Source of the DNA: Clostridiales bacterium
Lineage (GTDB): Bacteria; Bacillota; Clostridia; Tissierellales; Dethiosulfatibacteraceae
Direction: 5' to 3'
DNA length: 6,794 nucleotides
NCBI GenBank assembly: GCA_003446975.1
Contig: DMAP01000111.1
Location: 1 to 6,794 of the forward strand
Shown here: positions 1-5,572 of the stretch, in pieces
Position numbering within the stretch: position 1 is the stretch's first letter
How the letters are laid out: each line of letters begins with the position of its first letter
The notes under the pieces: model-generated
What the model saw: the letters and a program-made list of their open reading frames with translations, nothing else
Database searches by the model: none
Told to the model about the DNA's origin: nothing
Position numbers and translations under genes: made by a program

Positions 1-15
1 TTTTCATACGTTACT

Positions 16-615
16 TTACACTACCCAAACTTTAAGACCGTTTATCAATTTGACAACAGAATCGTAGGCTGATTTTGGATTCAAGCTTCTTTTTGAGAGT
101 TCCTGCAATGATATGGCCTCGACCATACCTAAAATAATAACTGCTGTAGAGTTGGTATCGATAGGTGTTAACTGACCACTATCAACTCCTTGTTCCAGCC
201 AGTATGCAATTCCATCAATGATTTCGTTATAGCGTTTCACCATCTTATCTTCAATCTCTGAGTGGTTATGTCTAACCATCAACCAAAAGTCTAGAAAAGC
301 CTGGGCGACAGACTGTCCATTGAGGCTCATGATGAGAAATTCCAGCTGGGAGGTGATTTTATCCAAATAAGACAATGAAGTGTCTTTGCTGGTTTCATCA
401 TATTTGATTCGGTAGAAAGTCATGCCAAGTTCCAAAATATAGAAATAAATCTCATCTTTATTTCTAAAGTATTTATAGAGTGTTGTTCTACCCATATTGC
501 AACTAGCTGATATATCTTCCAAACTAGTATTATAGTAACCCTTATCACTAAACACCTGCATAGCTTGATTCGCAATATGGAGTTTTCTTTCTTCATAATC
601 CACAATTTTTGGCAT
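16..615 (-). CDS. TetR/AcrR-family transcriptional regulator
   Basis: A 199-residue protein of normal TetR length, expected to be a cytoplasmic DNA-binding dimer. Residues 8-54 form the N-terminal three-helix domain: an amphipathic helix ending in the typical AMQVFSDKGYYNTSLEDIS stretch, then a turn and recognition helix around MGRTTLYKYFRNKDEIY (41-57), which is close to the family consensus. The C-terminal ligand domain (about 60-199) is not recognisable by family and gives no ligand prediction. The start ATG at 615 is preceded on the minus strand by GGGAT (628-624) at 8 nt spacing. The gene is divergent from the Crp/Fnr-type gene, and a good minus-strand promoter lies at 682-709. No convincing TetR-type operator dyad was found. 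TetR proteins usually repress themselves or a neighbour, so control of the adjacent catabolic genes is likely but inferred. Confidence 0.93.
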   Translation of the reverse strand: MPKIVDYEERKLHIANQAMQVFSDKGYYNTSLEDISASCNMGRTTLYKYFRNKDEIYFYILELGMTFYRIKYDETSKDTSLSYLDKITSQLEFLIMSLNGQSVAQAFLDFWLMVRHNHSEIEDKMVKRYNEIIDGIAYWLEQGVDSGQLTPIDTNSTAVIILGMVEAISLQELSKRSLNPKSAYDSVVKLINGLKVWVV

Positions 616-681
616 ACTATCACATCCCGGTTAAGTAGGTTTAATGACATCTGTGTTTATATAGACGTTGCTGTCACTTAT

Positions 682-709
682 ATTTTACTATAAATTTGAT
701 ATTTATCAA
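682..709 (-). promoter_or_regulatory. Candidate sigma-70-type promoter for the TetR gene
   Basis: Read on the minus strand, TTGATA (709-704, 5 of 6 matches to the -35 consensus) is followed after 16 nt by TAAAAT (687-682, 5 of 6 matches to the -10 consensus). This predicts transcription starting near 675 and a leader of about 60 nt before the ATG at 615. The -35 hexamer is one arm of the palindrome at 696-709, so a protein bound there would compete with RNA polymerase for this promoter. The assignment rests on consensus match alone. Confidence 0.5.
696..709. promoter_or_regulatory. Perfect Fnr-type dyad TTGAT-N4-ATCAA (candidate operator)
   Basis: TTGATATTTATCAA is an exact 5+4+5 inverted repeat; its symmetry extends to TTGATA-TT-TATCAA. 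It matches the classical Fnr recognition consensus in all ten specified positions and lies between a TetR gene and a Crp/Fnr-family gene, where an autoregulatory site is expected. It overlaps the -35 of the minus-strand promoter. Caution: TTGATA is also a -35-like hexamer on both strands, so part of the symmetry could come from back-to-back promoters. Confidence 0.55.
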
Positions 710-760
710 GTCTGATTAATTAAATACCTGTTAAGAAACAACATTTCTTTCCAATTTAAT

Positions 761-789
761 AGGACAACTACCACAAAACATGTTATACT
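761..789 (+). promoter_or_regulatory. Candidate promoter for the Crp/Fnr-type gene
   Basis: AGGACA (761-766, 4 of 6 matches to TTGACA) is separated by 17 nt from TATACT (784-789, 5 of 6 matches to TATAAT). The predicted start of transcription is near 796, about 65 nt before the ATG at 861. The weak -35 would suit an activator-dependent promoter. A second possibility is TTGATA (696-701) with TTAAAT (720-725) at 18 nt spacing. The choice between them cannot be made from sequence. Confidence 0.35.
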
Positions 790-794
790 TAACA
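781..794. promoter_or_regulatory. Second 14 bp Crp/Fnr-like dyad TGTTA-N4-TAACA
   Basis: TGTTATACTTAACA is a perfect 5+4+5 inverted repeat with the spacing used by Crp/Fnr-family dimers, and it covers the -10-like TATACT of the candidate promoter at 761-789. A regulator bound here would block that promoter, which fits negative autoregulation. A weaker relative, TGTT-N4-AACA, sits at 729-740. The arms differ from the TTGAT arms at 696-709, so it is unclear whether one protein reads both sites. Confidence 0.35.
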
Positions 795-847
795 ATTATA
801 AGATATGCGATGAGATTAATTAATAAATTAATAATTTTGTTTGATTT

Positions 848-851
848 GGAG
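848..851 (+). promoter_or_regulatory. Ribosome binding site that decides the Crp/Fnr-type start
   Basis: GGAG at 848-851, part of TTTGGAGTGG, lies 9 nt before the ATG at 861. The open frame extends up to an ATG at 780, but that ATG only has AGGAC (761-765) about 14 nt upstream. The extra 27 residues would begin inside the putative operator and promoter. A further ATG at 867 is in frame and could also be used. Confidence 0.6.
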
Positions 852-860
852 TGGAAAAAT

Positions 861-1559
861 ATGATTATGGAAGCCAACAGTTCGTCATTAGAACATCCTG
901 TAAACTATTCACCTTGGTTGAAAATAGATGATTATAATTGGGAAACACTCACACAAGGTAAAAAGGTCATAATCTATAAGAAAAACGATGTTATTTATCA
1001 TCAGCAGACCTACACAGATTTCTTGTATTTGGTTAAATCCGGTCGGGTCCGTCTTTCGATATACAGCAAGGATGGGCGAGAGAAGTCACTGTTTATCGCC
1101 GATAAAAATTGCTTGTTCGGTGAACTTTCAGTTTTTGATAACCTGCCCAATCACGCAACTGCTATGGCAGTAACTGATTCAGAAGTATACCATATCCCTA
1201 AAACAGTATTTATCGAATGCTTGAAAGTAGATCACGACTTATCTTTGAAAACGATTGAAATTATGGCAAGGAAAAATCGATTGCTGGCATCGCAAATAGA
1301 AGATTTATCCTTTAATGACGCTTATTCGAGAGTAGCGATAGCCTTGATTAAATTAGCGATGTCCTACAGTTCGGATTGTCCAGATGGCAACAAGCTGGAA
1401 ATCAAGTTTACGCACCAGGAAATGGCTAATTTGCTTGGGTTAAGTAGAGTTAGTGTTTCGAAAATCATGAGTGATTTCATAAGACTATCCATTTTGGAAA
1501 AAAAGGATGGTTATATCGTATTGAAAGATGTGCATAAGCTGAAGGATTGGATAGAATAA
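861..1559 (+). CDS. Crp/Fnr-family transcriptional regulator
   Basis: A 232-residue protein from the chosen start. Residues about 30-115 form a cyclic-nucleotide-binding-type beta-roll (DFLYLVKSGRVRLSIYSKDGRE, then LFGELSVFDN). A long dimerisation helix follows (about 120-150), then a Crp-type winged helix-turn-helix (about 183-222) with FTHQEMANLLGLSRVSVSKIM. E88 of the GEL motif is kept, but the residues at the positions of the cAMP-phosphate-binding Arg-Ser of E. coli CRP read His98-Ala99, so cAMP binding is unlikely. The Fnr-type N-terminal cysteine cluster is absent; the only cysteines are C84, C120 and C173. In the recognition helix the Fnr Glu position is Val (V197) and the Fnr Arg is Lys (K201), which recalls CprK-like effector-sensing members. 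The aminotransferase gene follows after 39 bp and may be co-transcribed. The effector is unknown. Confidence 0.93.
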   Translation: MIMEANSSSLEHPVNYSPWLKIDDYNWETLTQGKKVIIYKKNDVIYHQQTYTDFLYLVKSGRVRLSIYSKDGREKSLFIADKNCLFGELSVFDNLPNHATAMAVTDSEVYHIPKTVFIECLKVDHDLSLKTIEIMARKNRLLASQIEDLSFNDAYSRVAIALIKLAMSYSSDCPDGNKLEIKFTHQEMANLLGLSRVSVSKIMSDFIRLSILEKKDGYIVLKDVHKLKDWIE

Positions 1560-1598
1560 TAGAGAGGAACACCAATAGAATGGAGTTGTTGAGTTGAC

Positions 1599-2798
1599 AT
1601 GAACAATAGCAACAATATAAATGATGCATTCAAAGGATGGTCAGATAAATCATATAATAGAGGCCGCCACTTGGTGGAAAGAGATATCACGACTTTGGGA
1701 TGGGCCACCCCTTTTTATCCAGACAACAGCATACCCGAACATGTTCTTAACGCTACTGTATCCGGGTTGAAGAACCATGGTTCCAGTTATCTGCTCCCAG
1801 AAGGCGATTTGAGACTTAGAGAAGCGATAGCATCAAGGTTGAAAAAATTCAACAACCTTGATGTGAACTCACATAAGGAAATTCTTGTGACGCCTGGATC
1901 AAATGCTGGTTTATATTACGCTGTAAAACCTTTTATAAAACCAGGCGCCAATGATGAGGTGTTAATACCTGACCCAAGCTATACAGGAAATTTCTTGAGT
2001 GTCAGATTAAATGGTGGAATACCGGTCAGCGTACCACTTCATGCTTCTGATGGATTCCAGCTGGATGTTGGTGAGTTTGAAAAAAAACTTACCCCTAACA
2101 CAAAAATGATTATTTTATCAAACCCCAATAATCCCACTACAACAGTTCACAAAAGGGAAAATATTCTTTCGCTTTGCAGATTATGTGTGGAAAAGGATTT
2201 AATAATGGTGGTGGATCATTCCTTTGAGGATATTATTTTTGATAGTAGGGAGCTATTGACGATTGCTTCTGTAGAAGAGATGTGGGAACGAACCATCACG
2301 GTTTTTTCCCTATCTAAAGGCATGGGCTTAAGTGGTTATAGGATTGGTTATCTGGTCGCATGTGAGGAATTGATGTCCATATACCATAGATTTGCTGTCA
2401 ATATTCTGGGGCCTGTCAACACAGCAGCGTCATACGGTGCAAAAGCGGCCTTGGAGGATTACGCATTTGTCGATTTCTATAGGAAGATTTTCGAGAGACG
2501 AAGAGAAGTTGCCTTTAAGATGATTAGCCAGATCCCCGGTGTTGACTGCTTATTTCCAGAATCCGGTTATATGCTTTGGGTCAATATTTCAAAACTCGGA
2601 ACATCTGATGAGATTGTCAAGTACTTGATAGACGATGCAAGGGTCATAGTCAACCCCGGTACGGAATACGGCGCCTGTGGTGAAGGTTATATCAGAATCA
2701 TTTATGGTGCTTTCAAAGACGATGAAAAGATATATTCAATTTTAGAAAGAATAAAGGAATCTCTGAAAAAGTTGGCTTTTAAAAAAGGGATTATCTAA
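1599..2798 (+). CDS. PLP-dependent class I/II aminotransferase
   Basis: A 399-residue fold-type I aminotransferase of usual length, expected in the cytoplasm, that transfers an amino group from an amino acid to a 2-oxoacid. Visible family signatures are YLLPEGDLRLREAIA (64-78), PDPSYTG (125-131), NPNNPT (175-180), Asp206 for the pyridine nitrogen, SLSKGMGLSGYRIGY (237-251) with Lys240 as the Schiff-base residue and Arg248 for the PLP phosphate, and YIRIIYGAF (364-372) with Arg366 for the substrate carboxylate. The residue three after Asp206, normally Tyr, is Phe209. Amino-acid preference cannot be read from these motifs; a PLP lyase of the same fold is a less likely alternative. ATG 1599 is the first start in this frame after an in-frame stop at 1590-1592. 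The best Shine-Dalgarno candidate is GGAG at 1582-1585, 13 nt away, so initiation may be weak or coupled to the upstream gene. A terminator follows at 2831-2862. Confidence 0.93.
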   Translation: MNNSNNINDAFKGWSDKSYNRGRHLVERDITTLGWATPFYPDNSIPEHVLNATVSGLKNHGSSYLLPEGDLRLREAIASRLKKFNNLDVNSHKEILVTPGSNAGLYYAVKPFIKPGANDEVLIPDPSYTGNFLSVRLNGGIPVSVPLHASDGFQLDVGEFEKKLTPNTKMIILSNPNNPTTTVHKRENILSLCRLCVEKDLIMVVDHSFEDIIFDSRELLTIASVEEMWERTITVFSLSKGMGLSGYRIGYLVACEELMSIYHRFAVNILGPVNTAASYGAKAALEDYAFVDFYRKIFERRREVAFKMISQIPGVDCLFPESGYMLWVNISKLGTSDEIVKYLIDDARVIVNPGTEYGACGEGYIRIIYGAFKDDEKIYSILERIKESLKKLAFKKGII

Positions 2799-2830
2799 TT
2801 CAATTCATGATAGTTGAGATATTAAATTTT

Positions 2831-2862
2831 TAAATATCAGCATCCATGCTGGTATTTTTTTA
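2831..2862 (+). terminator. Rho-independent terminator after the aminotransferase gene
   Basis: CAGCA (2838-2842) pairs with TGCTG (2847-2851) around a TCCA loop. The stem is extended by a T-G wobble and AAATA/TATTT pairs (2832-2836 with 2853-2857), and the right arm runs into seven Ts (2855-2861). It ends the regulator-aminotransferase unit about 30 nt after the stop codon and separates it from the transporter gene. An overlapping AT-rich dyad (GATATT 2818-2823 with AATATC 2833-2838) shares the left arm. Confidence 0.85.
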
Positions 2863-2916
2863 TTCTTCTGGTGTTATATGAAAAAATGGAAAAAAAATAA
2901 TTAAATTGTTTACCAG

Positions 2917-2949
2917 TTTACAACAAAAAAAAACGACATGCGATATAAT
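2917..2949 (+). promoter_or_regulatory. Candidate promoter for the transporter gene
   Basis: TATAAT at 2944-2949 is a perfect -10 hexamer. The nearest -35-like element is TTTACA (2917-2922), at a long 21 nt spacing, so the -35 is uncertain. A-tracts at 2881-2886, 2890-2897 and 2925-2933 could act as an UP element or bend the DNA. The predicted transcription start near 2956 lies upstream of the chosen ATG at 3002, which supports that start over the TTG at 2906. Confidence 0.45.
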
Positions 2950-2954
2950 TTGGT

Positions 2955-2989
2955 TGATTGAATGTGTATTAAATAAATTTGATCAATCA
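2955..2989 (+). repeat. Inverted repeat in the transporter leader
   Basis: TGATTGA (2955-2961) and TCAATCA (2983-2989) are perfect 7 bp inverted arms separated by 21 nt. They start at the predicted transcription start and end just before the GGGA (2991-2994) ahead of the ATG at 3002. They could be an operator pair or a leader hairpin affecting translation. The 21 nt between them contains most of an imperfect dyad, ATTAAATAAATTTGAT (2968-2983). Chance occurrence in AT-rich DNA cannot be excluded. Confidence 0.3.
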
Positions 2990-3001
2990 TGGGAAAACAA
3001 T

Positions 3002-3931
3002 ATGAAACTGAATGATAGACTTAAAATAATAATAGCCGCATTTTTGATGGCAACATTGTTTGGATTTTCTTTTTTGGCATCGAAAATCGGATTGAATATC
3101 CTGCAGGGGAATCCTATTGATCTGATTGCCTATAGATTTTTATTTGCTGCAATAATCCTTTATGGTCTTAAGCAATTCAAGGTAATTAAAATAGATTTGC
3201 GCGGAAAAGACTTAAGACCTGTCTTGTTTATGTCAATGTTTTATCCTGTATTGTCATTTACATTTGAAATTACAGGTATCAACATGACCTCCTCAGCAGA
3301 ATCGGGTATAATCATTTCCTTTTACCCTATATTGACGACTATTTTAGGAATACTTGTTTTAAAAGAGTACCCTCAAAAAAACAAGTTCTTCTTCATTTTC
3401 TTATCTATGTTCGGCGTGTTTTTCATCAATATCATGCAAAAGGAAGCAGAATATAGTATCACAGGGTATATCATACTGATGTTTTCGGTTTTGTTCACGT
3501 CAATTCAAGCTGTATTGACAAGAAAGGCTTCCCTTAAATTCAAACCCCAAGAAATCACTTACATCATGATCATTACAGGGGCTATTGTTTTCAACGCCGT
3601 ATCGCTGATGACTCATGTAACAAACAACAGTCTGAATCGCTATTTTACATCACTACTCAATATCGAGCTGTTGGGTGCTATAACCTATTTGGCGGTCGGA
3701 AGCTCGATTATTGGGTTCTTTTCATTGAATTATTTGTATTCTAAACTAGAGGTTTCCAGAATATCGGTCTTAGCTAATATCGCAACAATCATATCAATAT
3801 TTGCCGGTGTTATGGTATTGAATGAGGTTTTGAACTGGTACCATTATTTTGGAGCTGCCATGATTCTGCTGGGAGCCTATGGAGCCAACTACTCGCCTGA
3901 TAGGTCAACGAAAATCGTTAGACAAGTGTAA
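3002..3931 (+). CDS. EamA-type (DMT superfamily) membrane transporter
   Basis: A 309-residue integral membrane protein with about ten hydrophobic segments in two tandem EamA halves (roughly residues 8-140 and 150-295), the usual size for this family. The first helix carries ATLFGFSFLASKIGL and the first half ends with FFFIFLSMFGVFFIN. The second half has YLAVGSSIIGFFSLNYLYSKLEVSRISVLANI-type and GAAMILLGAYGANYS segments, typical of the family's C-terminal repeat. EamA members move metabolites, often exporting amino acids, but the substrate cannot be told from sequence. The frame opens at a TTG at 2906, but ATG 3002 gives a normal N-terminus, has GGGA (2991-2994) 7 nt upstream, and lies downstream of the TATAAT promoter. 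Its position between the aminotransferase and the amidohydrolase suggests a role in moving the pathway's substrate or product. Confidence 0.88.
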   Translation: MKLNDRLKIIIAAFLMATLFGFSFLASKIGLNILQGNPIDLIAYRFLFAAIILYGLKQFKVIKIDLRGKDLRPVLFMSMFYPVLSFTFEITGINMTSSAESGIIISFYPILTTILGILVLKEYPQKNKFFFIFLSMFGVFFINIMQKEAEYSITGYIILMFSVLFTSIQAVLTRKASLKFKPQEITYIMIITGAIVFNAVSLMTHVTNNSLNRYFTSLLNIELLGAITYLAVGSSIIGFFSLNYLYSKLEVSRISVLANIATIISIFAGVMVLNEVLNWYHYFGAAMILLGAYGANYSPDRSTKIVRQV

Positions 3932-4031
3932 TATGCTTTACAGAATTGCGTTGCGGGTTGTGGTATCCTTCTAGTATCTATACTTTGATAGACGGATTGA
4001 AACCAAATAAAAATGTGTGGTGGTAACTTAG
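3932..4031 (+). promoter_or_regulatory. Intergenic region before the amidohydrolase, with weak promoter-like elements
   Basis: This 100 bp gap has no clear terminator. TTGTGG (3958-3963) and TATACT (3979-3984) resemble a promoter but are only 15 nt apart. TCTAT-N6-ATAGA (3977-3992) is a short inverted repeat overlapping that -10-like sequence and might be an operator. GGTGG at 4018-4022, about 9 nt before the ATG at 4032, is the only ribosome-binding-site candidate and is weak. Read-through from the transporter gene is equally possible. Confidence 0.25.
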
Positions 4032-5543
4032 ATGGCAAGAGATTTTTATGAAAACTACATTAAAAACAGGATGCGTGAGAAATCAGTGGATAAACCTGAT
4101 TTTTTAGCTGTTTCCAAAGACGAAATCGCTCAATCGATTGCTGATTCAATCTTGAGCAAAATGAATTACAACGCGACAAAATTTGATCCCACTCTTTATG
4201 ATCTGGTTATAACGGATGGGATGGTTATTGTACCTGGAATTGGAATCACTAACAGCAATATAGGTATCAGGGATGGCAAAATAGCATCTATCACCAATAT
4301 GACCATTCATGGTAACAGGGCAATAAATGACAGAAATATGTATGTTTGTCCAGGAATCATTTATCCCCATGTTCATTTAGGCCTGTTCAGTCCTTTTGAG
4401 GTGGAAGTGGAAACTGAAACCAAGGCTGCTATAGCCGGAGGGGTTACAACGGCAGGTTGTTTTTTTGGCAGTCAGGTATCACATCTTGAATCATTTCCGG
4501 AGTTGGAAAGGAGTATTCAAATGCGCTCTTATATTGACATAATCCCTCATCTTGTGATTGGCAACACAATGCAAAAACGGGAGTTGAAAGCCTATGCGGA
4601 GCAGCTTGGAATTACTTCATTCAAACTATATATGAATGGAATCCCCGGGATTATTGAAGATATTGGTGATGGATTCATGCTTGATGTCTTTGATGAAATC
4701 AAGAAAATATCGAAACCATGCATGGTCTGTGTTCATACTGAAAATAGAGAGGTTGTCAGGAGAGCAACTTCGAGTATTCAAGATACGATGAATGAAAGCG
4801 CTACCATGAGGGATTGGACAGAAACACATCCGGATATGGCAGAAGAAGAGGCTGTAAACAGACTCTCCTATTTCGCTAAGAAAATGGGAGTCCATGTGTA
4901 CATAGTCCATCTGTCTTCCAAGGGAGCTGTTAAGAATTTAAAAGCTATTAAGGCCGATAATCCGTATGTGCATGTAGAAACCACTTCTCCCTATTTATCC
5001 ATAAATCATACAACTACAAGCAGCAATCTGATAAAAATGGAACCGCCATTTAGAGGGGCTGAAGATATGGAGGCTTTGTGGGAAGGTATCTGCAATGGTG
5101 TCGTAGATACGATAGGTACAGACAACGTAACAATGACAACATCAGAAAAAAATGTCAAGGCTGACAATATATGGCATGTCATGCCGGGATATCCTGCAGT
5201 AGAGACTCATTTACCGGTGTTGCTGCATGAAGGTGTCCACACCCGAAAAATCCCTATCGAAAAAATCATCGAAAAGGTAACCAGAAATCCTGCTGAGATG
5301 TTTGGAGTCTATCCGCAAAAGGGATCTATGCTGACAGGCAGTGATGCTGACATAACGATTATTGACATGAACAAATCCAAAAAAGTAACAGCCAAGGATT
5401 TGCACAGCCGCTCGGACTTTTCCCTGTATGAGGGAAAGGTACTTCATGGATGGCCTATTATTACAATAAAATCAGGCAAAGTTGTTTATGAGGGTGAAAA
5501 ATTCACCGGAGAAAAAGCACAATGCAACTACTTGAGAAGATAA
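4032..5543 (+). CDS. Dihydropyrimidinase/hydantoinase-type cyclic amidohydrolase
   Basis: A 503-residue cytoplasmic metal-dependent hydrolase that should open the ring of a cyclic amide or ureide. All binuclear-centre ligands are present: HVH (His113, His115), Lys198 in SFKLYM (the carboxylated Lys), His235 in VCVHTEN, His293 in YIVHLSS, and Asp364 in IGTDN. KMEPPFR (335-341) and the C-terminal NPAEMFGVYPQKGSMLTGSDADITIID (419-445) are also typical of the hydantoinase/dihydropyrimidinase/allantoinase group. Oddities: the usual Asp before the HxH motif is Tyr111; the substrate-gate Tyr of dihydropyrimidinases, five residues after the Lys, is Gly203; GTDH reads GTDN; and about 50 extra N-terminal residues of no recognised domain precede the beta-sandwich segment (YDLVITDGMVIVPG). 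Hydantoinase, dihydropyrimidinase or allantoinase activity cannot be chosen between. The next gene starts 29 bp downstream, suggesting an operon with the oxidoreductase. Confidence 0.9.
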   Translation: MARDFYENYIKNRMREKSVDKPDFLAVSKDEIAQSIADSILSKMNYNATKFDPTLYDLVITDGMVIVPGIGITNSNIGIRDGKIASITNMTIHGNRAINDRNMYVCPGIIYPHVHLGLFSPFEVEVETETKAAIAGGVTTAGCFFGSQVSHLESFPELERSIQMRSYIDIIPHLVIGNTMQKRELKAYAEQLGITSFKLYMNGIPGIIEDIGDGFMLDVFDEIKKISKPCMVCVHTENREVVRRATSSIQDTMNESATMRDWTETHPDMAEEEAVNRLSYFAKKMGVHVYIVHLSSKGAVKNLKAIKADNPYVHVETTSPYLSINHTTTSSNLIKMEPPFRGAEDMEALWEGICNGVVDTIGTDNVTMTTSEKNVKADNIWHVMPGYPAVETHLPVLLHEGVHTRKIPIEKIIEKVTRNPAEMFGVYPQKGSMLTGSDADITIIDMNKSKKVTAKDLHSRSDFSLYEGKVLHGWPIITIKSGKVVYEGEKFTGEKAQCNYLRR

Positions 5544-5560
5544 ATCCAATAACTAAAGAA

Positions 5561-5567
5561 AGAGGTG
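5561..5567 (+). promoter_or_regulatory. Ribosome binding site that decides the gamma-subunit start
   Basis: AGAGGTG at 5561-5567 sits 5 nt before the ATG at 5573. The frame extends to an ATG at 5522, inside the end of the amidohydrolase gene, but that start has no comparable site and adds 17 residues not expected before the family's MDEIKEIRLHGRGG beginning. Confidence 0.75.
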
Positions 5568-5572
5568 CTATT

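Noticed and set aside
420..650. 76-codon minus-strand open frame
   Set aside because: It lies in another frame over the TetR gene and has no recognisable domain or ribosome binding site.
645..676. TGACA/TGTCA inverted arms as a TetR operator
   Set aside because: The arms are only 5 bp and 22 nt apart, without inner symmetry; this is not distinguishable from chance.
630..793. GTTAAGTA (630-637) and TACTTAAC (786-793) as a long-range inverted repeat
   Set aside because: Eight-bp arms 148 nt apart in AT-rich DNA, with no mobile-element content between them.
815..832. ATTAAT-N6-ATTAAT resembling a CprK-type TTAAT-N4-ATTAA box
   Set aside because: The spacing is 6 rather than 4 and it lies in simple AT-rich sequence, where such matches arise easily.
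780..860. 27-residue upstream extension of the Crp/Fnr-type protein from an ATG at 780
   Set aside because: It has a poor ribosome binding site, and the segment overlaps the promoter and dyad; ATG 861 has GGAG at good spacing and gives a normal length.
2906..3001. TTG-started extension of the transporter
   Set aside because: It would begin upstream of the TATAAT promoter, has no Shine-Dalgarno sequence, and adds a polar stretch before the first membrane helix.
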